A DNA stretch of 64,000 bases from Polyangiaceae bacterium (lineage in GTDB: Bacteria > Myxococcota_A > Polyangia > Polyangiales > Polyangiaceae). The notes beneath the pieces were generated by a model. The model saw nothing but the letters and a program-made list of their open reading frames with translations. It had not been told where the DNA came from and did not search any database. The stretch spans positions 1 through 64,000 of the forward strand of contig JAJDAH010000053.1 of assembly GCA_029261965.1 (NCBI GenBank). Reading direction: 5' to 3'. The position numbers were made by a program, and so were the translations under genes. Numbering within the stretch: position 1 is the stretch's first letter; each line of letters opens with the position of its first letter. Below, one piece after another: positions 8,254 to 16,432 of the stretch.

Positions 8254-9480
8254 TCAGGCGGGCGACGCCGCTCGGGCTCGCTCCTTCCAAACGCGACGAA
8301 TGAGTTCACTGGCTGGTCGCTCGACGAACGTGACCGACAGCCATCCCAGAAGCATCGATCCCGGCAGGACCCATGCTGCCATGACGAGAGCCGCTTCCTC
8401 CGCCGTGGCGTTCGGCAGATCGGCCTCGCGCCAGACGATTTGGATGATGATCATGTGCCAGAGGTAGACCCCGAAGGAGGTATCTCCCAGAAATTTGGCG
8501 AGACGGTTCGCATAGATCTTCCGTGCCCACGCGGGGCCGTACACCACTGCGATGACCAATACTGCGAACGCGGCTGCCGGCGTCATGTCGCGCTGAAGGT
8601 CGATCATGACACCGTTGTGAGTCGCGCGACTTGCCCCAGCGTAGTACACGTAGAACAAGATCAGGGCGCCACAGAAGAGGTGCAGGGCGAGGAGCCACCG
8701 CTTCGTTCGCTCCTTCGCGTTGCGAAGTCTCGGCCAAAGCAACACGTAGCACTTTGCCGCTACGCTCCCACAGGCGAACTGGAACAAGTAGGCGGGGAAT
8801 TGGTGCGCGAGGTGATGGGGCAGCTTCGCGTCCGGCGGCTCGAAACCCATCGCGGTGGAGATCTCGGGAAGGAACAAGCACCCCGCCTTCCACACGAGGG
8901 TGATGGCGAGGGCGAGGGCGAGGTAGCGGAACGGCCGGCGGAACAACAAGGCGGCGGCGAGCGGGAGCGTGATGTAGAAGAACTCCTCGATGGTGAGTGT
9001 CCAGGTCGAGCCGTTCATTCCGAAACCGATGTCGGTCTCTTCGAACAGGACTTTCTGAAGGAAGACGAAGTGGCCGAAGAGGAGCTCGATCCCGCGTTCT
9101 GACGCCGCGGGCGACGGCGTGTCGGGGTACACGAACGGCCAAATCAGAACGAGGATGATGAGCATCAGGTAGTAGCCGGGCACGATGCGCGCGATTCGAC
9201 GAACCGCGTACCAAGGGATGTCGCGGATAGTGCCGTCGCCGCGTGCCGCGGGAAGAAAGATCACGAAACCGCTGATCGCGAAGTAAACGGGCAGCGCGAT
9301 TTCACTACCGGCGATGATGGGGACGAAAGCGTCCCAGTGGGCCACCGCGGCCGGCGGGAGGATCCAGTAGATCGACGTGAAGATGTGGTGGAAGAGCACG
9401 GCGATCGTCAAATAGCCGCGCAGCCCGTCCATCTCCGGGATGAACGCGGGGGGCCGGTCTTCGCGAGCGGCATCAGTCAT
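8254..9480 (-). CDS. Acyltransferase 3 family membrane protein (OafA/YrhL type)
   Basis: A 408-residue polytopic protein. The family signature is at the N-terminus: EMDGLRGYLTIAVLFHHIF, containing the RGxxxxxVxxxH motif whose His is thought catalytic. About ten hydrophobic helices follow, with IDWxx-like positions replaced by STWTLTIEEFFYITLP, the usual acyltransferase-3 box. The family O-acylates extracellular sugars such as LPS, capsule or antibiotics. The start at 9480 overlaps the end of the upstream gene (9473) by 8 bp, so the two are translationally coupled. This suggests that both act on the same surface glycan. Confidence 0.9.
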   Translation of the reverse strand: MTDAAREDRPPAFIPEMDGLRGYLTIAVLFHHIFTSIYWILPPAAVAHWDAFVPIIAGSEIALPVYFAISGFVIFLPAARGDGTIRDIPWYAVRRIARIVPGYYLMLIILVLIWPFVYPDTPSPAASERGIELLFGHFVFLQKVLFEETDIGFGMNGSTWTLTIEEFFYITLPLAAALLFRRPFRYLALALAITLVWKAGCLFLPEISTAMGFEPPDAKLPHHLAHQFPAYLFQFACGSVAAKCYVLLWPRLRNAKERTKRWLLALHLFCGALILFYVYYAGASRATHNGVMIDLQRDMTPAAAFAVLVIAVVYGPAWARKIYANRLAKFLGDTSFGVYLWHMIIIQIVWREADLPNATAEEAALVMAAWVLPGSMLLGWLSVTFVERPASELIRRVWKERARAASPA

Positions 9481-10906
9481 CGGACGTTCCCGCTCGACAG
9501 TCTCGCCAGAGCCTTCGTTCACACTCCACGGCCGTAGTCACGGCAGTAGTAGAGCGCAGCCACGACGACCCGACCAGACTTGCGCGTCCGGGAGCATCCT
9601 TCTCTGAGCTCGCCGACGCCCTCAAGAACTGGAGGTCGCCAATATCCCATACGCGTGAGGGGTCGACGTCGACGTTTACCGGCTCAGCGTTCCAAACGTG
9701 CGCTCCCCCGACGTACGCGCCCCGGGCATTGACGAAGAAGCCCATGGCGGCCGCCAGGACGAACGCGCCCGTCCCGATGCGGATCTTCGCCGGTGTCGAG
9801 CGAGTCCACCACGAGAAAGGCACGAGCAAGACCGCCAAGACGCCGATCACCTCCGAAAACAACCGTGGACCGAAGCAGTGTCCCGCCCACCACTGCGGGT
9901 AGGTTGAAATGAAGAGCCAGTGAAAGGCGGCCCAGGCGACGAGCAACGAGAAGAGCTTTCGGTAGGGCCTGTCGCGCCGACTTCCCCAGATGCCACCCAG
10001 AACGGATAGCGCCAAGACGGGAGCGAAGACAAAAAGGCCTCGGTTGGGGCTGACGAGATGGCCAAGCAATGCTTCGGGAAGCCGAAAGCCGAACTTGTCG
10101 CTGAGATAGCCGAAGTTGCCGCCGAAATAGTAGGGAGGAAACAGCGTGCCGAATTGACTCCACCAAAACCCGCATAGACACGCGAGCGAGACGACGGCTC
10201 CGGCCAAGTACCTCACGGCTTGGCTCCGCTCGCCGATCCAAAGCAAGTAGCCGCAAGTCATCAGCGCGAATGCCGCTGCGGTGGGCCTGCAAAAGAAGGC
10301 AAAGCACAAAGGAAAGACTGACAACCAGAGCCACGCCTTGTTCTTCTGGACCAGTAGTCGGACACCGGCGAGGCTCATCAAGACGACGCCGCTGTGCGAC
10401 CACAAGCCCGACGAATGAATCGAGAGCTGAGTCGTAGCGAACGCGAAGGTCGAGGCGAGAATCAGTCCCCAGGCCGTCGAAACCCCCAGTGACTGGCTGA
10501 TCCCGAAGAGCAACAGCACCGACAGCGAGGCCAAAAGGGCGGCCGCGTGACGAGCCAGCTCTTGGTCACGCGCGACTCCGAACGAAACGCCGCGATGGTC
10601 GAAGTAGATGTCACCCGCGAGAACCACGGGGACGATCAACACGCTCGTCCCCGCAGGGAAGTAGTTGTACCACCCACCGTCGATGGGGTGGAGCGACCAG
10701 AGTCGGGGGGCTGCTTCTGGAACGTCCGCGTACTCGTCCCACAGCTCGAGGTTGCCGTCGTTGATGAGACTCTGGGCCGTAGGCACGTACCAGAAGTTGT
10801 CGCTCAGATTGTAGATCTTCGGCTCGACCGTGCTCGCGTACGCGAGATAGGTAGCGCAGAAGAGCACCGCCGCGGCGATGCGCGTACTGGAGATTAGTTT
10901 CAGCAC
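9473..10906 (-). CDS. Polytopic membrane protein, GT-C glycosyltransferase-like
   Basis: A 477-residue protein with about eleven hydrophobic helices. After the first helix comes a periplasmic loop with NLSDNFWYVPTAQSLIND and DGGWYNYFPAGTSVLIVP, then a late loop with SPNRGLFVFAPVLALSVLG and STYPQWWAGHCFGPRLFSE. These are the layout and motifs of the widespread dolichol-phosphate-mannosyltransferase-like membrane proteins (GT-C fold), which transfer sugars from lipid-linked donors. The clear DD or DE catalytic pair of GT39 is not obvious, so activity is inferred only. The gene overlaps the acyltransferase by 8 bp. Its promoter should lie in the gap to the right. Confidence 0.65.
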   Translation of the reverse strand: MLKLISSTRIAAAVLFCATYLAYASTVEPKIYNLSDNFWYVPTAQSLINDGNLELWDEYADVPEAAPRLWSLHPIDGGWYNYFPAGTSVLIVPVVLAGDIYFDHRGVSFGVARDQELARHAAALLASLSVLLLFGISQSLGVSTAWGLILASTFAFATTQLSIHSSGLWSHSGVVLMSLAGVRLLVQKNKAWLWLSVFPLCFAFFCRPTAAAFALMTCGYLLWIGERSQAVRYLAGAVVSLACLCGFWWSQFGTLFPPYYFGGNFGYLSDKFGFRLPEALLGHLVSPNRGLFVFAPVLALSVLGGIWGSRRDRPYRKLFSLLVAWAAFHWLFISTYPQWWAGHCFGPRLFSEVIGVLAVLLVPFSWWTRSTPAKIRIGTGAFVLAAAMGFFVNARGAYVGGAHVWNAEPVNVDVDPSRVWDIGDLQFLRASASSEKDAPGRASLVGSSWLRSTTAVTTAVECERRLWRDCRAGTSDD

Positions 10907-11538
10907 CGCATGTCGCCCCGACCGGAGACCATCTTATGCGAAGTAGGCGAGCCATAGCCGGCGGATATTCGGCGTCCGAGCGCCACGCCGGATCTCTAGG
11001 AAGTTCCCATCTCGATGCGAGCTGTCTTGGCTACCGTCGTCATCCGCCGCTCATGCTGCCCGCCGGTAGTCATGATGTAAACCGCCGAAAACGCGCGGAG
11101 CGATGACTTCGCCGTTGCCGATCGCGGCGGTCTCTGGTTTCACGAGCAGCACCGTGTTCTGCCAGCTTTCGTGACGGCGGCGAGGCCGACCATGATCGTC
11201 GTCGTGTTCGTCCTCGGTATCATCGTCAGTTCCTCTGAACTGAGCTCCGGGAGTCGATGTGCGAATCACTTGCCTACCAGCATCATCCCCTTCCGGTGAG
11301 CAAGTTTGAACGACGTCCTGTGGCTGGCCCGCGAGCGCTGGTCGATGCTCTACGAAACGGCCCTCGTCCGCGGCCCACGTGGCACTGGTGAGAACTCCGG
11401 AGTGTGCCGGGACGACGCGCTACTCGCGCTCCGACGTGCTCACTCTCTGGCCCCTCTGGCCCCACTTCTGGGGTGACCGACAACTGTCCCCAGTCGATGC
11501 TCATGGACGCCGCAGGCGCACCGTGGGAATGACTCGAG
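10907..11538. other. 632-bp intergenic region, possible faint transposase relic
   Basis: This separates two divergently transcribed gene groups, so it must hold promoters for both. No complete gene is supported. A minus-strand frame at 11051-11269 ends GGLHHDYRRAA, which faintly recalls the C-terminal tail of some integrase-type transposases, but the rest does not fit. Short palindromic patches occur around 11440-11480. Nothing else is identified. Confidence 0.35.
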
Positions 11539-12426
11539 ATGAGCAGTAGAAGGTTGGCACTGTCGGCAGGCTTGGCTTTGATCGTCGCGTGTGGTGCGGC
11601 TGATCAGTCGGACACGGCCGTGAAAATCGCCGAGGTGGCCGAGGAGGAGGCGCCACGGGGCGACTTCCACGACTACAATGCCGAGCTAGGCCGTCGCTAT
11701 CCGATCGATTCGAACGCGCTTGTCGACGAGCTCCGTAGGGTGGCGGGTGCGAGTGGGCCCCGCGCGCCCAGTGGGGAGAGCGAGTTCTTCGATGTGCTCC
11801 GTACGAATCGGGGGCGGTCGAGCGCTCTCATCATAGAAGCGCTCGAGACCCACCCGGACGCTCGAGACGCCGGGCGGTTCCGACTACTGCTGCTCTTCGC
11901 ACTCGGCGAGGTGTCCCACGCTTCGCAGGTTCAGTTTCTCGAAACGTTGATTCTGCGATGCGTGGGCGACGGAGATTCCGGTAAGTCAACGACGCCGGGG
12001 CCGTCGACGACGCCTGGACGGGCGTCGCGAGATCGCCAAGCCGAAGCGAGGGTTCGGGACAACCCCGGACGCCGCGGTGGCCGTCGCAACGGCGGAGATC
12101 ACGTTGGCGACATCTATGGCCCAGCCCAAGACGCCCGCATCGAAACCGTGATGGCGATCAAAGCGTTCGAAAAAGTGGTCGCCCGCGACAAGTCGGTCCC
12201 GATGATCCGGGCTTTGCGCAGTGCCCTCGACCGCGTCGTCGACGAGCGGCGTTGCAACCGCGGGGCGATGGCCACGGCAGTGCTCACTTTGATTCGCTAT
12301 GCGAGTGACGAGCGCGCAGAGAGGAAGGCGCTCGAGAAACGGCTCGGTTCGAGGCTCAGATATCTTGCGCGCGTGCGATTGGTTCACGAGTTGCCGGGCG
12401 GCAACGAGCCGAGGCGGGTTCGATGA
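11539..12426 (+). CDS. Predicted lipoprotein with alpha-helical repeats
   Basis: A 295-residue protein starting at ATG 11539 with a short lipoprotein signal (MSSRRLALSAGLALIVAC). The mature part is mostly helical and reads like a degenerate HEAT/PBS repeat solenoid (GRFRLLLLFALGEVSHASQV, SVPMIRALRSALDRVV). A disordered Gly/Arg/Pro-rich insert (about residues 150-200) interrupts it. Its stop overlaps the start of the next gene by 4 bp (ATGA, 12423-12426), so the two are made together. A scaffold or adaptor for the secreted partner is plausible but unproven. Confidence 0.65.
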   Translation: MSSRRLALSAGLALIVACGAADQSDTAVKIAEVAEEEAPRGDFHDYNAELGRRYPIDSNALVDELRRVAGASGPRAPSGESEFFDVLRTNRGRSSALIIEALETHPDARDAGRFRLLLLFALGEVSHASQVQFLETLILRCVGDGDSGKSTTPGPSTTPGRASRDRQAEARVRDNPGRRGGRRNGGDHVGDIYGPAQDARIETVMAIKAFEKVVARDKSVPMIRALRSALDRVVDERRCNRGAMATAVLTLIRYASDERAERKALEKRLGSRLRYLARVRLVHELPGGNEPRRVR

Positions 12427-14273
12427 GACGTATCGGACTTGCTCTGACCCTCGCGACGTGCACTCTGTTGCCGACGCTTGCCAACGCCCAACCAGGCTGC
12501 CCGAAGAGGCCGTTCACCCAGACCGGCGACGACCCCAGCAATCCGACCTTCACCGCCCCTGTGGGGGAGTTCGGTGCGTGGATCAGCGACATGGGCGTCG
12601 ATTTGGACTGTAACGACGATATCAACGAGCAGAACTGCTACGAAAATAAACCCGGATCACTCGACCAGGGAGATTTCAACGGCTGGCTCCGGCGGTTGCT
12701 CAATTCGTTCGCGTTGCTCGATACCTACCCGTTCAACTCGTCGAGCAGCTGGACTGACATCATGCGGACCGAGAGCGCTGGCTTTCGGATCATCGAACCG
12801 GAGCTCGACTGCAAGGACAGTCCCGCGGAAACTGTATCGGCGGAGCACCGCACCACGGTTCGGTCAAATTTTCACCAAGATTATCCTGTACCGTTTCGGG
12901 CTGCCGTCTTGGCGCACGAGCTCCGGCACGGCCACGGCGGTGGCTATTTCCACTCGTCGGATTGCCCGAACGGGGACAACTGCGACTCGAGCTGGGGATA
13001 CTTCGGGCCCCACCGTTTTTTCGTCCATCTCTCGAGGCAATTTGCCGACGACTTCACGAATTGGCCAAAGTCGGCGCGGGCGAAACAGCTGGAAAGAGCG
13101 AACGACTATTTGAACGGCTTCTTCGATGTCTATCCCGGGTTCAACCTGGCGCTCGACGAGCTGACCAGTATCGAGGTGCCCTTTCAATGGGACGCCGGCG
13201 GCGCGGATTCGACCTGCGAAGTGAACGAAAAAAATGATCTTCCGGTCGAGCACGAGCGATACGCCCTACGCAACGTCAGCATCCAGTATGGCTCGATCGA
13301 CATGGGTCAAGACGGTCAAGTGCTCAAGCTTGCTGGCCTGCAGTGTCATTTCAATGACCCGGGAACGGGGGCGGCGACGACGGGGTTTGTGATCCCCGGC
13401 GATAGTGTACCGATAGCCAGCCCGTCGCTAGCGGACTACATGGTGGGGCTCTTCGTTGCGTTCAACACCGAGCCAATTCCGGTCAACCCGCAACGCCTAC
13501 GAGCCACTGGTGCATTTTGGAAGCTCCAGCCGAGCGGCGTATTTACCGATTTCAAGACCGTCTCGAACGACGAGACCATCTCGAGCCAAAATGCCGACGC
13601 TTGGGCCGTTGCCAAACCTCTTCACGTCATCAAGAGGCTTCACGTGTCGACGTCCCCAGTGACCGGCACGTTCGACGACATGATTATCGAGAGCCGACTT
13701 CCGTGGCCGTATACCAGCTATGCGGGCGGCACTGGCGGAGCTCCGTTCCCAGTCACGAACTCGGCAGATGGCTCCTGCCCCGACACGCACATCGGTCGCA
13801 AGCTACTCGTCGCCCAAACACCCAACGGCAAGTTCGTTTCGTTCATGGGTCTCATTTGTGAGCCGCTGCTCGACTACGTGAACGGTATCCCCACCGGCCC
13901 CGAGGATTTGGTGATGGTGCACACGGGGTTGGACGGCGCGTTCGACCCGGGCGTGGCGTTCTCGAGCGAGGTATTCAGCATCATCACTACCGTGGCGGCC
14001 AACACGACCGGTCTCGATGGTGTCGACTGTCCCGACTTCAGCGCGATGACGTCGGTCATGCTCGATGCTGGCCAGTACGTCGAGAGGTTGCGTGCGATCT
14101 CGTGCCGCTCGCATCTCACCGAAACCCCCATCACGGTTTGGCACAACCAAGAATCTTCGAGTGGCGAGACGTTCCAGCTCAGCTGCGATCAAGGACGGGG
14201 CATCGATGGGTTCTATCTTCGCGATGGATCCTTTCTCGACGGGATCGCCATGCGATGCGGAAAGCCCTGGTAA
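12423..14273 (+). CDS. Secreted protein with HELRH (HExxH) motif, putative metallopeptidase
   Basis: A 616-residue protein with a Sec signal peptide (cleavage near NANA-QPGC). Residues 165-169 are HELRH, followed by GHGGGYFH, so two more His lie within eight residues. The sequence just before it (VLAHELRHG) is hydrophobic-helical, as around the zinc helix of zincin peptidases. Many Cys follow in both halves (CPNGDNC, CHF, CEP, CPDF), implying disulphides. The C-terminal 400 residues contain repeated short beta motifs (LAGLQCHFNDPG, FMGLICEPL, IAMRCGKPW) that look like a binding domain with three similar units. Start overlap (ATGA) couples it to the lipoprotein upstream. I know no family for the whole protein; catalysis is inferred from HExxH only. 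Confidence 0.7.
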   Translation: MRRIGLALTLATCTLLPTLANAQPGCPKRPFTQTGDDPSNPTFTAPVGEFGAWISDMGVDLDCNDDINEQNCYENKPGSLDQGDFNGWLRRLLNSFALLDTYPFNSSSSWTDIMRTESAGFRIIEPELDCKDSPAETVSAEHRTTVRSNFHQDYPVPFRAAVLAHELRHGHGGGYFHSSDCPNGDNCDSSWGYFGPHRFFVHLSRQFADDFTNWPKSARAKQLERANDYLNGFFDVYPGFNLALDELTSIEVPFQWDAGGADSTCEVNEKNDLPVEHERYALRNVSIQYGSIDMGQDGQVLKLAGLQCHFNDPGTGAATTGFVIPGDSVPIASPSLADYMVGLFVAFNTEPIPVNPQRLRATGAFWKLQPSGVFTDFKTVSNDETISSQNADAWAVAKPLHVIKRLHVSTSPVTGTFDDMIIESRLPWPYTSYAGGTGGAPFPVTNSADGSCPDTHIGRKLLVAQTPNGKFVSFMGLICEPLLDYVNGIPTGPEDLVMVHTGLDGAFDPGVAFSSEVFSIITTVAANTTGLDGVDCPDFSAMTSVMLDAGQYVERLRAISCRSHLTETPITVWHNQESSSGETFQLSCDQGRGIDGFYLRDGSFLDGIAMRCGKPW

Positions 14274-14344
14274 GCGCCAACGTGAGTCACGACGCAGCCG
14301 CGTGATTCATCTTGGAATCCCCAACAAGAAGCTTCAGCCGTGGC

Positions 14345-14500
14345 TCACTCGAGTCCACACGGAGTTCGCGACCCAGCTACGTAGTCGAACATCCAAGAGC
14401 TGGGCGCGTGCAGTTGCATTCGGAGCGTTTTCTCGCTGAACCCAGCGTAGGCTTCATGCGGCGACGTCCCCCTTCTGCGCTGGCGAGCTCCGCGGACACA
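14345..14500 (-). mobile_element. Terminal segment of an insertion-sequence relic (copy A)
   Basis: The last 50 bp of a transposase frame and about 100 bp beyond it match, in inverted orientation, the segment at 21805-21960. Shared blocks include the reading-frame end PRSSPA..DVAA, the following GCAACTGCA and a GTAGCTGGG-like block near the end. Two diverged copies of the same 3' end show that a related element inserted at both sites and decayed. Confidence 0.6.
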
Positions 14501-14822
14501 CACTGCAGGCCACCTCTCGATTCCGCTCGAGCCGTCGCCTCCTGGCCTCCTTCCGCCGATCTGCGAGCTCATCAGGCACGGCTTCTCCACGACCGAAGTA
14601 CATCTCGTCGGGCGTTTGACCTTTGAACGCGCTGTGCGGCATGACGGCGTTGTGCGCGGCCACGTAGAATTCGACGAGCTGCTTCCTCGTCGCGAGGTCA
14701 TTCAGCTGGTGCAGGAACAACCTCTGATGCTTGAGAGAGCGCCACCACGCCTCGATCATGCTGTTGGAAAAGCTCACGTCGATCTGCGCCAGCAATCCTG
14801 CTCGCGAGAGCGTCTCCAAGAT
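14454..14822 (-). pseudogene. Transposase fragment, integrase-core C-terminus (IS3/IS481-like)
   Basis: The frame carries the last third of an rve-type transposase. It has ILETLSRAGL, then SFSNSMIEAWWRSLKHQRLF, where the Glu of the DDE triad sits in the SMIEAWWRSLK context. This is followed by EFYVAAHNAVMPHSAFKG and TPDEMYFG, the usual C-terminal YN-x-RPH-like and TPxExY motifs. The two catalytic Asp residues and the N-terminal HTH are missing. Upstream the frame continues only into unrelated sequence and then into the tRNA/tmRNA 3'-end fragment. It is a 5'-truncated relic. Confidence 0.75.
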
Positions 14823-14837
14823 GTCTCCACGACACAG

Positions 14838-14877
14838 GTCGACTCGGGTCGACTGGCGTCGACTCATGTCGAAGCCA
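14838..14877. repeat. 10-bp direct repeats (GTCGACT core), about four copies
   Basis: Three copies of GTCGACT followed by three variable bases lie at exact 10-bp spacing, and a fourth degenerate copy begins GTCGAAG. Spacing of about one helical turn puts the repeats on one face of the DNA, as in binding arrays. They lie between the transposase relic and the tRNA/tmRNA 3' end. A recombinase or transposase binding array is possible; chance is not excluded. Confidence 0.5.
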
Positions 14878-14960
14878 GCGACCAGTGGAAGCACCAAGAT
14901 CTCGAACACTTGGGACGGAAAGCGAGCGACATCGCCTAGTTGCAGATTGTCGTCCCCCAG

Positions 14961-14985
14961 AGTTCGATTCCCGGCGCCTCCACCA
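14961..14985 (+). other. tRNA or tmRNA 3'-end fragment, likely attachment-site remnant
   Basis: The segment has a T-loop (TTCGATT), the 3' half of a T-stem (CCCGG), a 7-nt acceptor strand (CGCCTCC), a discriminator A and an encoded CCA. The upstream sequence does not pair: the bases before the loop do not complement CCCGG, and no GGAGGCG or GGGGGCG acceptor strand occurs within 100 bp. It is therefore only the 3' end. The end fits either tRNA-Ser-like or ssrA (tmRNA) genes, both common integration targets. The T-run terminator at 15050 is still in place downstream. Confidence 0.7.
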
Positions 14986-15049
14986 TTGCAATGAATTCGA
15001 ACCTCCGTCCGCAACGCGGAGTAGGTTCAAAGCTCCAAATCGGCAAGAC

Positions 15050-15084
15050 ACCCGGAAGTAGGCACGACCTACCTCCGGGTTTTC
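15050..15084 (+). terminator. Intrinsic terminator downstream of the tRNA/tmRNA end
   Basis: A strong hairpin: ACCCGGA (15050-15056) pairs with TCCGGGT (15074-15080), and GTAGG (15058-15062) with CCTAC (15068-15072), around a 5-nt loop. It is followed directly by TTTCTTGTTT on the + strand. It lies 65 bp after the CCA end and was presumably the terminator of the original stable-RNA gene. Confidence 0.75.
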
Positions 15085-15095
15085 TTGTTTCAGGG

Positions 15096-15290
15096 TCACA
15101 GCGCCGGTGAGGCCTGCCCTTCGGCCTGAGCCAGAGCATCGGCGAGAGCCGGCGTCGCCCGACCCGACGCGACGAACTCCACGAAGTTGTGTACCTGCGT
15201 TTCGGCCCGGTTCATCTCGATCTTTTTGAGGCGAAGTTCTTCCGGGACGTGCTTGAACTGCTCTTTAACAGCGACAGATCGAGAACCCAC
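15096..15290 (-). pseudogene. Serine recombinase C-terminal fragment
   Basis: A 64-codon frame whose middle reads like the coiled region after the zinc-ribbon domain of large serine recombinases. It has HVPEELRLKKIEMNRAETQ, then NFVEFVASGRATPALADAL and AQAEGQ; family members usually have an equivalent NFVEFIxxGRGSxALxxAL. The catalytic domain and zinc ribbon are absent, and the frame stops early. It lies between the tRNA/tmRNA terminator and an unknown gene, as expected for the decayed integrase of an element at this site. It could be over-read, as the match is from memory of the family. Confidence 0.5.
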
Positions 15291-15378
15291 GCCGCCGTCG
15301 ACCGGAAGATGCGGCTTTCGTCCGCCAATTGCTACCAGGGCTGCGGAGGGTGGTCGGATCCCCTACCCTCGTCACGTC

Positions 15379-16311
15379 GTGGCAGTCGACGACATTTTCG
15401 CAATCAACGGCCTCACCAAGCTCGAGGCACACTTGCGAAAGGGCAATCTCGACCGCACGCGCGCGGCGCTTCAAAGGAAGCTCTTTGCGCTCGTGGAGTA
15501 CCGCAACGCGCGGGATTGGAACCAGCTCGTTCGTGTCTGCGAGGCGCTCGCGATCGTGGGATGGGGCGACGTCGAACCCATCGATGCGCGCGCCGAGAAG
15601 TGGCTTAACGGAGCGTTCTACACGGAGCTTCAGAACCTCTACTTCGAGAAACGCTTTCTCTCCGCGGGCTGGAAGAAAAAGGGCGGGACTTTCGTTCTCG
15701 ATGAAGCATCGCGCTTTTACCATGCAAGCCCAGAGCGAGCAGCGCATGCCGAGATGGACACCAACGTGTACGCAAGAGCGCACCCCGAAGTCGACGTAAA
15801 GGACTATCGAGTCGCAAGACTCGCCACACAGCGAAACCCCCTACCCAAGAATCCGGTCCGGTTCGTTCGCTCGGGCAACTTCTTTCCCATCTTCGAGCCA
15901 TTCATTGCCGAGCTCGAGACTCTTCGGGCTCGAATCGATCGTGAAACCCGCCCTTCAGAATACGGAACGGGCTTCGGCTACATGGGCATCCGTTGCGACT
16001 TCGCAAACGAGTTCGCCGAGTACTTCCACGATGTCGCGGACGTCCCGAAGAGCTTCAAAGGATCTTCGTTCGTGCGCCCGCGAATCGCTTTCGGACGGCT
16101 CGCCAAGAAGCAGGGAGAGCTTCGGATCGTGAACGTGCGCCACTTTCCATCGGAGTTCACCGAGCAGAGCTTGGCGCGGCAAAAGAAGGTCTTCTCCCAG
16201 GATCTTGCGGAAATGGTCACCGATCTCGGCTCTCGGCTGAAGAAAAAGAAGGTGAAGCTCGACGTCGCCGCACTTCTCGGCGACGTGAGGAAGATCACGG
16301 ACACTTGGTAG
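15379..16311 (+). CDS. Unrecognised 310-residue protein, possible island cargo
   Basis: The frame is open from 15187, but the first 60 codons overlap the recombinase relic and have poor composition. GTG at 15379 (MAVDDIFAINGLTKLEAHLRKG) is the best start. The protein is soluble and helix-rich, with basic tracts (GWKKKGG, SRLKKKKVKLD) and an aromatic central region (RSGNFFPIFEPFIAELETL, EYGTGFGYMGIRCDFANEFAEYF). I do not recognise it. It is convergent with the RHH/nucleotidyltransferase pair and lies inside the relic-rich region. No membrane segment or signal is present. Confidence 0.6.
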   Translation: MAVDDIFAINGLTKLEAHLRKGNLDRTRAALQRKLFALVEYRNARDWNQLVRVCEALAIVGWGDVEPIDARAEKWLNGAFYTELQNLYFEKRFLSAGWKKKGGTFVLDEASRFYHASPERAAHAEMDTNVYARAHPEVDVKDYRVARLATQRNPLPKNPVRFVRSGNFFPIFEPFIAELETLRARIDRETRPSEYGTGFGYMGIRCDFANEFAEYFHDVADVPKSFKGSSFVRPRIAFGRLAKKQGELRIVNVRHFPSEFTEQSLARQKKVFSQDLAEMVTDLGSRLKKKKVKLDVAALLGDVRKITDTW

Positions 16312-16432
16312 CCATATGCCCCCTTTTCGGCAGTATGCCTGCGTCGTGATTCTTTGCTCATTTTCGACTCCGATTCCCTCCACTATGGGAAGAGGTGGCG
16401 GAGTCGGGTTTCAACTGAGGCGCCAAACCACG

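Noticed and set aside
11051-11269. Possible transposase gene
   Set aside because: Only the last 11 residues (GGLHHDYRRAA) resemble a transposase tail, which is too little to call a gene.
14905-14985. Complete tRNA gene ending at 14985
   Set aside because: The T-stem does not pair and no acceptor 5' strand or anticodon arm is found upstream, so only the 3' end is reported.
14936-15139. Small minus-strand frame with a VEAPGIELWG-type peptide, and neighbours with AGNRTLG
   Set aside because: These peptides are the known artefact of translating a tRNA/tmRNA 3' end. I used them only to locate the RNA fragment.
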